A DNA stretch of 64,000 bases, taken from the NCBI GenBank assembly GCA_029721515.1, contig CM056552.1, positions 28,968,392 through 29,032,391 of the forward strand. The letters are read 5' to 3'. Made by a program: the position numbers and the translations under genes. Positions 1 to 10,350 of this stretch are shown here, piece by piece. A model generated the notes under the pieces. The model was given only the letters and a program-made list of their open reading frames with translations. It made no database searches and was not told where the DNA came from. This DNA comes from Synanceia verrucosa (Eukaryota > Chordata > Actinopteri > Perciformes > Synanceiidae). How positions within the stretch are numbered: position 1 is the stretch's first letter; every line of letters starts with the position of its first letter.

Positions 1-1223
1 TCCTGTATAGAGAAGACAGCAGCTGTTGTGTTGTTCTAACAGTGACCAGTTCACAGTAACACCAGCATCATTTCTGCTTTAACTTCCCCAACGAGTCTCA
101 GACTTCTTTGCTCTGAGCAGCACCGAGGGATTCATTTCAATTTGGTTCTCAACACAAAAAGACAATGGAAACAATAGTGGACATCCACTGCTCATTCACC
201 CCCTACTGCTCATTGGTCCCAAAGTTTAACTTATGTACTGGGAATAACTGTGACTTGGGAGACAACTCCTATTCTTTGTAAAGAATGGCCTTAGCTCTCC
301 CAGAGACTTCTGTCAAACTTTTACCACTGTGCAGTAGAGAGTGTGCTGACCAAGGCTGACCAGCAGGTCATGCAGCGTGTGGTTAAATCAGCTGGGAAAA
401 TCAGTGGGAAAAGCCTCCCGATGCTTTCACTATCTTTCCTTAGCGCTGCCAGTGCAGAGTCCAGAACATCCTCCATCACACCCTGCATACCACCTTTTGC
501 AGCTATTCCCCTCTGGGAGGAGGAGCACAAACCACCAGACTCTCCACAGCTTATACCCCCAAGTGCAGTATGTCCCACAAAATCAGAGTGATCTGGAAAT
601 ATAAAGGGGGCAAAGGGAGGAGGTGTTTGCTCTCATCACACACTCGTGTAATACTTTGTCAGCGTCACTTTTTGGTCGCAGTAAATGTGTTGCTTCAGGT
701 TTAGGCAACAGAACCACTAAGTAGGGTTCAGGAAAGCAGTTTCTGGGTTTAAGACTACTGAAAAGCAAACAGACGGGACAGAAACAGACGACCGATCACC
801 ACCGTTTCACACCATTAACGACACACAAACTTTCAGTGTCAGCATACTGAAAAGAGGCTGTAGCATCACTGTAAGGATGATGAGTAGGACTGAGGTCCTG
901 TTGACAGAGATGTCGACGATACTTACATGAACGTTCTTTTCAAAATAATGGTTGACAATGAAGAGTGAGACTACAGTTTAATGCCTCTGTTTGTCTGTCT
1001 ACCATCTTCCCTGTTTTCTGGAGAGGGAGTTCATTAGCCAATAAGAGGGTCCAACTCCTCACATACTTTGTCACACCCCTTGGCATCACTTTTAATCAGT
1101 ATGTCCTGAATGAAGGCTTTGCGTTTGTTGTCCTCCTCCTGTTTGGTGTGTGTTTTCATACTTAACAGTACATTACCACACTCAGATGATCTTTCTTGGA
1201 CTGTTTCTTTTTGCTGTGGATGG
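1..1223. other. No gene recognised
   Basis: I see no conserved coding pattern, RNA gene or terminal repeat. Short open frames near 340-600 overlap on both strands and have no recognisable domain, so I treat them as chance. The sequence looks like ordinary AT-rich intergenic or intronic DNA. Confidence 0.5.
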
Positions 1224-1233
1224 ATTTACGATG

Positions 1234-1589
1234 GGTGGTGTAGTGGTTAGCACTGTTGCCTCACAGCAAGAAGGAACCGGTTCGAATCCCGGTCCCGGGG
1301 CCTTTCTGTGTGGCGTTTGCATGTTCTCCTCATGTCTGTGTGGGTTCTCTCTGGTACTCTGGCTTCCACCCATCATTCAAAAACATGCATGGGAATTAGG
1401 CTAATTGGTTAATTTAAATTGACCGTAGGTGTGAATGTGAGTGTGAGTGGTTGTCTGTCTCTATGTGTCCTGCGATGAACTGGAGATTTGTCCAGGGTGT
1501 ACCTTGTCTTTCACCCTAAGACAGCTGGGATAGGCTCCAGCCCCCCCACGCCCCTATGAGAGGATAAGAGGTAGAAAATGGATGGATGG
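1234..1589 (+). mobile_element. tRNA-derived SINE with L2-type tail, full length
   Basis: The head has a tRNA-like A box (GTGGTTAGCACTG) and B box (GGTTCGAATCC), the two internal RNA polymerase III promoter elements. The body contains a stretch found in all copies in this window, and the 3' end is the (TGGA)n tail typical of fish L2-clade LINEs, whose machinery is known to mobilise such SINEs. It is flanked by ATTTACGATG (1224-1233) and ATTTATGATG (1590-1599), a target duplication with one mismatch, so the ends are well defined. Other copies lie at 2453-2731, 45235-45450 and 53069-53429. The match to L2-type tails is from memory of the family; the boxes and the duplication are visible in the sequence. 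Confidence 0.88.
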
Positions 1590-1599
1590 ATTTATGATG

Positions 1600-2452
1600 A
1601 AGTTCAGGAATGAGATGTGTGTTTCTGACAATCACCAATGTTTGCCTTTTGTAATGATATGTAATGCTCTGGGAATGAGAACATGCTGGAGGGTTATACT
1701 GTAAAAACAAAGGGTTTACAGATTAAAAAGCCCTCTGAGGCAAATTTGTGACATTGGGCTACAAAATAAATTGCTTTTTGTTTGTTTTGACCAAAAATAA
1801 GTAAAGCTTGGGAGTTTTATCCGTTAACAGTGTCTGCAAATTGGAATCGGGTGAGACATTGTCACTGGACCACTCAGGATGTGCATCTTCAGGCACCCTG
1901 AACTGATATGAGCATAATTATCTGAAAGTGTTGCTTGTCATTCATAGAATCTGAAAAGTAGGACAGAGGAAATGTACATTCTGACTAAAATGATTGTAGA
2001 AGTAATAAACCCAATAATGTCTGCAGACTGCTGGCATTTTGTTGACATGACTCTGAGACAAAGACAAAGCAGGAAGGGATAGAATGATGGAGTGACATGA
2101 GCAGCAGCGTGATAAAGAATAAACCTCCTATACAGTCAACTCAACCGAGCTGACTGCTGATTATAAATTCATGCTCAAGTATTTATTTATATTGCCTCAC
2201 TTTGATCACTGACTGTCAGTTTGCTGGCTCCTTCCAGGAAAATTGTTATTTATGGGATAAAATAGACAAACGTATAGTATGCAAAAATGTTGAGCTATTT
2301 CTTTTCCTCTCTCAGTTCTTCACAGCAGTTAACCTGCTGAACGGTGTCCTCAACAATCTCACATTTCTTCCAAACTGTCAGCCATATGATTGGCACATTA
2401 AGGTTTGACAACAATAATTCCTCAAAATTTGTTTCAAAAAGAAAACAGATAA
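1600..2452. other. No gene recognised
   Basis: Unannotated AT-rich sequence between two SINE copies of the same family. I see no domain or terminal inverted repeat. Confidence 0.5.
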
Positions 2453-2731
2453 GGGTGGCACAATAGTGCAGTGGTCAGTACTGTCGCCTCACAGCAAGAA
2501 GGTACCAGGTTCGAATCCCGGCCTGGGGCCTTTCTGTGTGGAGTTTGCATGTTCTCCTCATGTCTGTGTGGGTTCTCTCTGGTACTCTGGCTTCCTCCCA
2601 CCATCCAAAAACATGCATGGGGATTAGGTTAATTGGTTAATTTAAATTGTCCGTAGGTGTGAATGTGAGTGTGAGTGGTTGTCTGTCTCTATGTGTCCTG
2701 TGATGAGCTGGAGACTTGTCCAGGGTGTACC
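2453..2731 (+). mobile_element. tRNA-derived SINE, 3'-truncated
   Basis: This is the same family as the copy at 1234-1589. The A-box-like and B-box (GGTTCGAATCC) regions and the central body are present, but homology stops at the CAGGGTGTAC segment, so the last 80 or so bases and the TGGA tail are missing. Loss of the 3' end is unusual for a LINE-primed insertion, which normally truncates 5'; a later deletion is the simplest explanation. Confidence 0.8.
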
Positions 2732-2990
2732 ATGCCATACTCAAAGTGAAAAAACTAGTAAAACTATTTACAAATGGGAAAAAGTGATTTCTTCTATTAA
2801 GTATATGGACTGCAGCCTGTTCTCATTCCCAGTGCATCAAAGACAGAGACTTTGTCATCCGTCATTGCTGTTCGTCACACAAGATGCTCTTTGGTTCCAT
2901 TAATTACAATGTAAACCCATCGGTGCCAATAATAATAATAAGAATTTTAATTATTTTCAGTTGCACATTTACATACAAGTTATGAAACAC

Positions 2991-3169
2991 CCATGCATTG
3001 GAGGAGAGGTGTCAGAGTGAGTCCAGGGCACCTCAGCAGTGCCCAGGAGGAGGAACTGGCACCTCTCCAGCTACCAGTCCACTCTCCATGCTTGGTCCGA
3101 TTTGGACTTGAACCGACAACGCTCCGATTCTCAGCCCAAGCCACTACAGACTGGGCTACTGCTGCCGCC
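2991..3169 (-). mobile_element. Second tRNA-derived SINE family
   Basis: Read on the minus strand it begins GGCGGCAGCAGTAGCCCAGT, has an A-box-like segment (TGGCTTGGGCTGAG) and a B box (GGTTCAAGTCC), and continues into a body with GGTGCCAGTTCCTCCTCCTG. This is the layout of a different, widespread teleost tRNA-derived SINE. The 3' end (plus-strand left side) stops in the GAGGTGCCC part, so the tail seems short. I could not find a clear target duplication. Confidence 0.75.
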
Positions 3170-3199
3170 AATGCTTCAATCAAATTAATAAAATAATTA

Positions 3200-4129
3200 A
3201 AAGAATTAACACTCTGCGAAACTGACCTGCCATACATGATGAGCTGGTATGAACATCAGTTCTGTCATCATTTCCATTAATTTATCATCTTGTTTTTAAC
3301 TCATTGAGTGTCACCCCTTATTTAAAACTCAAAGTGCTTTGTACCAGCGTTTTTGGCCATTTTGAGTCATATTTCTAGATCCACAGAATATTTTTTACTA
3401 TGACTCTGAAAACACTGAATAGCTCAAATGAAAGAAGAGACTCTCTATTTCATCATGAAAAAAAACTGCATAGGCTGCATGAGAGCTCCCTCTTGTGCCT
3501 GCTGCCAAAAAAAGACCATATACTGTCCATCTTTGGCACACCGAAGAACAACTTCTTCCAGAGGATAAACACATAAACACCTCCACCATGTTTTGTACTC
3601 ACCAACTTTTCCAAAAGTTGCAGAGATGGTGCCAAAAACATACAGTGATAGTGTGTAAATAAACAAGTAAAACCTAAAAAAAAATAATTAAATAATAAAG
3701 TATGAATTCTGATCCATATGAGGGATGCAAGCGATGCAGGAAGCACAAGCTTACTTTCCACTGACAGCACAAGCAGATGGCTCCAACAAAACACACGATG
3801 TTCCTAATGCTCCAAATAACATCAAGGAGAAAGAAAGGGAGGATGAGAGATTATTTCATTTGCCTCTCCCCACCGACAGCAGAATGCTCTTTGACGCTCC
3901 TGGCAGATCAAGGTTTGAACAGAAAGTAGTCGCTCCAGAATCGAGCGCTTCCCGTCTTCTCTTTCACCCTGCTGGTTTCTGTCTCTGTCTTTCTGCACTC
4001 TCTGTTTCAACATGCTGCCATGGTGTCTCTGCACTAAAACTGGGTGTGTCACTTTGTGGGTTTTGAATCTGTCAGTGCATGTGTGTGCTGAGCTAGGTGG
4101 GCCTCCATGGCTCTGCTGTCACTCCAGTA
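3200..4129. other. No gene recognised
   Basis: Several overlapping open frames exist on both strands around 3400-4070, none with a recognisable domain or splice pattern. I see no repeat family here. Confidence 0.45.
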
Positions 4130-4860
4130 TGTCCAGAACTCGACAGGGATCTCAACTGCACAAAGCCCTGTCAGCACATTACTCTGACTCTCATCCACCT
4201 TCACTGCTCCCCATCAAATCCTGCATCACCTACAAAATCTGCCTCCTCACCTACAAATGCCCTCATGCCCACGATGCTCATAAATACGTCTCACCCCTAA
4301 TTTCCACTGGATGTGGAATGATGCCGACATCCGTCAACGTACGTCATCCTTCAGTATCCACCAGGGTTAGTCCACCACTGCTGCAGCTCTGCTGGACAGC
4401 TGAAATCATGAGAACGAGATAATGCTGACTACCAAGATCTTGTGAATTCACCTATAATCGTGCAATATAGCGAGTTGTAGCAGAGTGTCCTTGAAAGAGA
4501 ACCACACTGTGTCCACTGAGTAGAAAGAAATATACAATCCGCTGCAAACACAGATTATATGTTTTGAAAATGAACAGGATGTTTTATTGTGTCTGTACAC
4601 AACTTCATGTCCCACATTGATTTGAATGGAAACTTACTGGGTCCGACAAAATATCAGTGTTGTTCCACACCTTGTGGAAATTAGGGGTCAGACCTCCTCA
4701 TTCAGGAACCTCTGGTCTTCATACTCCGGCCTGCCCTCCATCCCTCACACCAATCTCTGAACCTCTGGAGAACTAAAAAACTCAAAAAACACCTTTTCAC
4801 CACCACATACAAACCATTCCACTTATTACACACCTTTTTTCTAATTGTCTATGTGCTAGG
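4130..4860 (+). pseudogene. LINE (L2/CR1/Rex-type) 3' ORF fragment, split by a MITE
   Basis: The left part (4130-4293) encodes, across a frameshift, pieces like HITLTLIHLH and LPIKSCITYKICLLTYKC, which resemble the conserved C-terminal stretch after the reverse transcriptase in fish L2/Rex-type LINEs (pattern H-W-L-P-x6-Y-K-x-L-L-L-x-Y-K). The right part (4688-4800) continues with DLLIQEPL and then LNLWRTKKLKKHLF, matching the family's terminal K-x-H-L-F region. The two parts join cleanly when the element at 4294-4687 and one 3-bp duplicate are removed. Frameshifts and missing upstream domains make this a dead fragment. The family call is from motif memory and is moderately sure. Confidence 0.65.
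4294..4687. mobile_element. MITE, CCCCTAATTTCCAC family, copy 1
   Basis: The left end reads CCCCTAATTTCCACTGGATG and the right end is its imperfect complement finishing in GTGGAAATTAGGGG. It is flanked by TCA on both sides (4291-4293 and 4688-4690), and removing element plus one TCA restores the interrupted LINE. No transposase is encoded. A 3-bp duplication fits PIF/Harbinger elements (usually TWA), but the sequence alone does not prove the superfamily. A second copy is at 19134-19607. Confidence 0.8.
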
Positions 4861-5843
4861 TCCAGTTTTCAGTGTTTACTGTTGTCCTGTGCTTTGGTGG
4901 TGTCACTTCTTGTTTTATTGTGTTAATACTGCTTTCCTCTCATTTCAGATACCTTCCTGCCTTTGTCTGTTTCCCCTGCTGTTGTTGCTACCTGTGCAAG
5001 CTCCTTTACCTTGTGTAGAAGTAGTCCTCCTCTCCCTTTGTCCCATGCCAGTTCGTCTTGTTTCGTGATCGCGTCAAGCCTACCAGGCCTCTGTGGTTTC
5101 CAGTGTAACCCTTGCCTTGTGAGTTTTTGCCAGATTCGGTTCATAGAGTTTCTTGTGATGTTCATGTTCATGGTTAAATTGTGAAGTTAAGTTTCAGTTT
5201 TACTCTAAATATATTCTCCAAACTGGTCTTGTGATTTCCTGTTCCTGTTTGTGATTTTCTAACTTTATGAACTGCTGCTGAAAGTTTATCAAGGCTTTTT
5301 GTTTTACTGTGTGAGATACATTCTTCATTGAAAATAAAATGTATCTGCTGGTGTGATTTGTGCAGTTTTCTGTGTGAACCCAGGCCTTAGCAGTCTATCT
5401 TTGTATCTCTACCCGTATCTCATCCATTAATTTCTGATAAAGGACACTTTGTAAGGCATTTGAGGCTGACTGTTTTTTTTTTTTTGTTGTTGTTGTTTGT
5501 TTTTTTGGTTTGTTCAGGCTGACATATCAATAAATCTGCAAGAAAGACTGAAAACATATTTAAAGATACAACATTCAGGTGATGAATAAAGACTTGTTAC
5601 ACATAATGAGTCCCTGTCCCTGTATGCTCATGTCTAAATCCCCCACCTGTCACACTTGCATGGCTCATTGAGATGACTGACAGGTGGAGCGAGAAGCAGA
5701 CAAACCCAGGTGGGGTGAGAGTAGCACTGATGTTATTCTGTCATTCAGCAGTAGCAGGTGATTTCTAAACATGCTTGTTGATTGAATGTGATATGGGCCA
5801 ACTTAGAAAAGTTACAGTTAATAATGCAGGCTGTTGTTTGGTT
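4861..5843. other. LINE 3'-flank and unannotated sequence
   Basis: The first part may still be LINE 3' untranslated sequence. A T-rich low-complexity run lies at 5470-5515. No gene seen. Confidence 0.4.
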
Positions 5844-5847
5844 TTGA

Positions 5848-6239
5848 CCCTTTGGGTCCTGGGCCTATTTTGGCTGTTTTTTAATACTTTTGATTTTGTC
5901 TCTATATACCACATAAAATGTTTAAAATGCCCATGCTTGGTATCTTTTTTTTCAGCAAAACTTCATCTATATGACTAGATAGTTATTATTTCATTATAAC
6001 CTACTTCATTAACATATTGGGCCAAAAAATAATCAACTATTTATAGTATATATAGTATAGCATATATTTATTACAATAAAAACCACAAATATGCTCAATC
6101 AACTGTTGTGGAACTTGAAAAACTACATATAGGTTGCTAATAATATGTAAATGTAAAATTGAAATGAAGTAACACTATATACAAATATTTGCAATAAAAA
6201 AAATCTGATCACGCCAGCATGATCATAGAACCCACAGGG
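5848..6239. mobile_element. TTAA-flanked MITE (piggyBac-like)
   Basis: The ends are CCCTTTGGGTCC on the left and GAACCCACAGGG on the right, which pair as terminal inverted repeats. The right flank is TTAA (6240-6243) and the left is TTGA (5844-5847), readable as a TTAA duplication with one substitution. TTAA targeting with CCC-starting ends is characteristic of piggyBac-type transposons. The interior is AT-rich and non-coding. Superfamily assignment rests only on ends and target. Confidence 0.6.
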
Positions 6240-6334
6240 TTAAGGCAAGCTTTCTCAAACTGTAACAGCTTAAGGCAACTATATAACTTGTTATTTAAAA
6301 CAGATCATAAGGCTAATGACCTTGAAAGTGTTAA

Positions 6335-7426
6335 AGGTCACTTATTATGCAAAATTCACTTTATAAAGGTAGTATAACAGTAATATGTGTCCCCATAGTC
6401 TGTGAATGAGGCCCCAGGAGTGAAAAAAGTCTGTTACCTCCTTCCCCTGCTTGATCCTCTTCTTAGCTAATGTGTGCTGAAACAGACGAGTTGAACATTT
6501 TTCACCTACTGACGTAGAACGGTGAAATGCCCCTCCCTCCAGTAGAGGACACTGATTTTGAGCCAGCCCTGGGAATGAACCCTCCCCTATGGTTACCAAG
6601 CAGCCCGCCCCATTGTTTCTCCTCTCTAACTTTCACAAACAAACCTGACAAAGTTAGGAGTAAAGCACAGCAGCTGCTCTGTGTGTTGGCTGCTTCAACG
6701 AGCACAGGAGGTTATTTTTACTCTGTTCGTCCTCTGAAGACCCAGTGGATCGATTTATTTTAGCTGGAAATGTAGCAAGAGAGCTTCCCAAAGTTTAGCA
6801 TGTGTGCGCTCATCATCTCACAATGCAGACTTCACTAACCAGCTGAACATGAAGCATGAATCTGCACCGTCTGGGACACAGCTACAAACGTGGAGCTGTA
6901 ACTTATTCTATTTTATGTTACTTTACTGTGTAGCTCTACTTAGCATGATAGCCTGGAAACATGTCCCTGTAATGTTAACACTGCGGCACACATTGCTGCA
7001 CAGCTAATGTTCTTGAGTAATTAATATCAGGAGACATTCAACATAAGCTCTGTGAGCACAAGGCTCATTTGAAGCTAATGTTCTACACTTATTTGTAATT
7101 TGAGTGATTCTGACTACTATTAATAGTAGCCTCTTTTGGCAGTACGCATCTAGAAGTAAACAGAAGTGCACAGTAAGGGAAGAGAGAGAGAGAGAGAGAG
7201 AGCAACTTCCTCTCTCCAGAGAGGGGGCATGGTCAGACACAGCTCATGAACATTTAAAGGTACAGACACAGAAACAGTCTGTTCTCAGCAGAGATCAATA
7301 GAGTGATTTTTAACTGGCTGCAATTCAGGACCAGGGCTGAGTTTGGGCTAATACACTTTGAATACAACATTGTTGCACGTCTGAGACCTATTTAAAATTG
7401 CAGAAAAAGTGTATAATATGAGACCT
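6335..7426. mobile_element. TTAA-flanked non-autonomous DNA transposon
   Basis: TTAA lies immediately outside each end (6331-6334 and 7427-7430). The left end AGGTCACTTATTATGCAAA and the right end, read on the minus strand as AGGTCTCATATTATACACTT, are inverted repeats. The left 260 or so bases recur in inverted orientation at 37247-37523. A (GA)n run sits inside at 7180-7202. Open frames in the interior have no recognisable domain. It lies 91 bp from the TTAA-flanked MITE to its left. Confidence 0.7.
7180..7202. repeat. (GA)n microsatellite
   Basis: Uninterrupted AG dinucleotide run inside the TTAA-flanked element. Confidence 0.95.
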
Positions 7427-7430
7427 TTAA

Positions 7431-10136
7431 TAGCACAAATATAGCAAGTTATTTTTGACAATATATAGGCCTACATAGTTTCTTAGTCTTGACACATTGA
7501 TAAACTAGGAGAACTGAGAAGATCGTGCCTCCTGACCTGTTTATGAACTTTTATGAAATCCTCTAATGTATTATTCTGTAAAGCACTGACAAACAACCAC
7601 TTTGTCATTTAAATGTTACCTAACAGGTAATTTACTCTGTCACATCACACATCTAAACCCAATAAAAACATTTTGTTGCAGAGCTAGATGTTGTAACAGG
7701 CAACATATTGAGTGAGGTGAAGTTAATTCCAGTCCTGTCAGGTTTGATCTCCAGCAGCACTCCTCTCTCTGTCACTATAGACATGCATGGCTCCATCAGG
7801 AGGAGGTGAAATGAATCAACCTTTGCAGTCAGGTGGTTCACACAGGAAGAATTTTTGTTGACACGTCAAATAAGAGAGGTCAGACTCGATTAAGGAAAGC
7901 ATGTTTTCAATCACCGTATTGTGACAACAACTCGTGTTTTGTGGTAAAATGTTCTTTAAAAGCAGCTAAAGGGTGTCATTAAAGCACTCAGATTTAATTA
8001 GAGGTATCAGATCTAGTCCCTAAATGTTTGCAGTGACATAACTGTTCCAGGCATTGAATGAATACGGTGTGGTTGTTAATTCTCATGTCTCACTGGGTAG
8101 TGCGGCATGGCTTGGTTATCTTGATCTGATCACGGGAGTCTGCCAGCCAATCGACCTCTTCACCCAGGCATTTCAGAGTAGAAGCAAATTGCCAATTTTG
8201 TTGTCAGAGCCTGCTGAGCTGGTTGGACTTGTTACAAGCAAAAAGCCACTCTTTCTCCCTGAGAGCAGCCAGCAGTCACTGTTAAACCTCCACAGTGTGT
8301 ATCAGCCTCCAGTACCCTTCCAGAAAAAGTAGTTATGTGTGGCCAGACAACAGTTTATGATGAGTTTTTAATCAGAGGAGAAATGCAACTGAACACCATT
8401 CAGCTGAGTTATGAGCCGCTGGTAATGTGGATTATTATTACTGCAGTAACCACTCACAACAGGCCAATGGCTTGGCTCCTGATAGTGCTGCAGCATTGGC
8501 CAGAACTGCCCATTGCTCCTTGACTCCAGCAAAGTGAAGAAGAGGAACAATGAACTGCATGTGGCCAGTAAAGATCCAGAGCAGGCAACCTGCCCCACCT
8601 GAAGCACCACCCCTGCTGATGCACCACTGTGTCACCACTTTACATTTAAGTACAATTTAATGTGTTGGAAAGATATTTACCTTCAAAAAAAAAACAATTT
8701 ATGAGTTACTCTATATTTAGATGTAGTGTATATGCTTTATTTGCATTAAGGATGTAATAACTATCACAGTACACTTATGGTATGTTCCAGAGGTGGACCA
8801 CTGTCTGCAAATAACAAAAAGGCAGTGGGCCGACATTATTCAGTAGAGATCAGAGTCACATCTGTATCACAACAAACTAGCAGAGCATTAGAGAAGAGTG
8901 ATTATCAGCACTTAGAGGAAGAAACAAGCTGAACACTCTCTGATCCAGACAGTTCAACAATGGATCAAAGCAGCAATCCAGTCCACTGATGTTTCCATAG
9001 CAACAGATGCAGTATATGACCACACTCCGTTGTTCTCGTTAAACACATGATGAAGGTTAGTTTACCTCAGTCCTACATTAATTCTGTACTTGAAGTCACT
9101 TTGTCACAGATGAATATTTCTCTTAGGTTAGTTAATCCTTTAAAGTGACAGAGCAACATTACAATAAGGGCCAATATAAAATAAGAAACTGTGACAGATG
9201 AAAACAAGTAAATAGAAAATCTGTCAAAGTAACGAGGTAAACAAATGTAAGTTAGTAACCAACTGTAAATGAACTGAACTTTAAACCATACCAAACCGCT
9301 AATGTGCATGTAACACACATTCAAAAATATCTTTGCATTTTGAAAAAAAAATATAAATTATAAATTCTTACACTCTCAGCAACCACCGTCTTTATGGTAC
9401 ATTTTCATTTCCACTGGTCCATACTCAAGCTGGACCCACTGCAGTCTACATAACTGCTTCAGATACTGCTTCATAAGTCTAGAATGAACACCCTTAAATA
9501 AACACAATGCAAGGTAACTGTAGGGCTATTCTTCAGTGTACCAAGGTTAGCTGCAGGGTCCCCTCGGTACGTCTTTTATTCTCTCATTTATTACAAAAAA
9601 AATGTTGGATTTATCACATTTAAACATCCACCTTAATTTGTGTCACAAAAACATAGTACAGCAAAGAAGACATGTCGCAACACTGATCATAGGAAAAGAA
9701 ACTGCAGGCATGTCATGCCCTGTATAATCATAGTCTGGGTCCCGACTTCATTTATGATTTTACAGTACAGGATATTTACAGGATATTTTTTTCCTCACCC
9801 TGAAACTATTGAGCTTGTGAAGCAGAGCCATTGTTCAGGCACCTCAGTGTTTTTATTAAAGTTTGACTGCTGTATTTAAAACCTTCAGCTATTTGAACCA
9901 TATACATTTTAATCATTATTGGCTGCAGTACATATTTGCTGTTTTGGATATGAACTCTTTTGTTTTGACATTTATTTCCAAGGAGCTTGTTAAACTCCAG
10001 TTCTGACACATCACTCTCTCTGAGTATCCACTTTCTGATGCCTCTATTTATATTTCCATCCACAGGTCTCTTGAGATGAATACTGTATGAATACTGTATG
10101 TATGTTCATATTTAAAGCAAAAGCAGAAGTGAAATC
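7431..10136. other. No gene recognised
   Basis: About 2.7 kb without a domain, RNA gene or clear terminal repeat. Open frames at 8054-8332 and 9073-9324 have no recognisable features, no convincing splice context and no codon pattern to support them. Confidence 0.45.
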
Positions 10137-10350
10137 AATAAAAAAAAAAATACTCTGGCATAACGAGGGGGGGCTGGTAGATGCTTTTCTAGGGTGTTAA
10201 ACAAGGTTACAGTTGCATCATCATCTCTTCTTTTATATGCAAACTGTAGCTGGTCTGAGCAGCTCGATACAGAGGGCATTTTTTGTCTGCTTGGAAATCT
10301 CTTCACACACTTAAAAAGAATGGAGCTCAGTGCAACAGGCGTGATGATGT
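10137..10350 (-). pseudogene. LINE reverse transcriptase N-terminal shard
   Basis: On the minus strand the frame contains CVKRFPSRQ, then DQLQFAYKRRDDDATVTLFN and PPRYARVFFF. This resembles the segment just upstream of and entering reverse transcriptase motif A in fish CR1/L2/Rex-type LINEs (pattern L-x-F-A-Y-x-x-x-R-x-x-x-D-A-V, then Y-A-R-x-L-F). The reading ends in a T/A-rich slippage-prone run at 10139-10150 where motif A should begin. It belongs to the same broad LINE class as 24325-25560 and covers the part missing there. No active site is present. Confidence 0.6.

Noticed and set aside
1234..1310. A functional tRNA gene
   Set aside because: A and B boxes are present, but the sequence continues into a SINE body and recurs four times; there is no cloverleaf with a proper acceptor stem.
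3445..3794. Minus-strand open frame of 113 codons
   Set aside because: Overlapping frames of similar length on both strands, no domain, no splice or start context.
4012..4422. Single 136-codon gene
   Set aside because: The frame crosses from unrelated sequence through a LINE fragment into a MITE, so it is not one gene.
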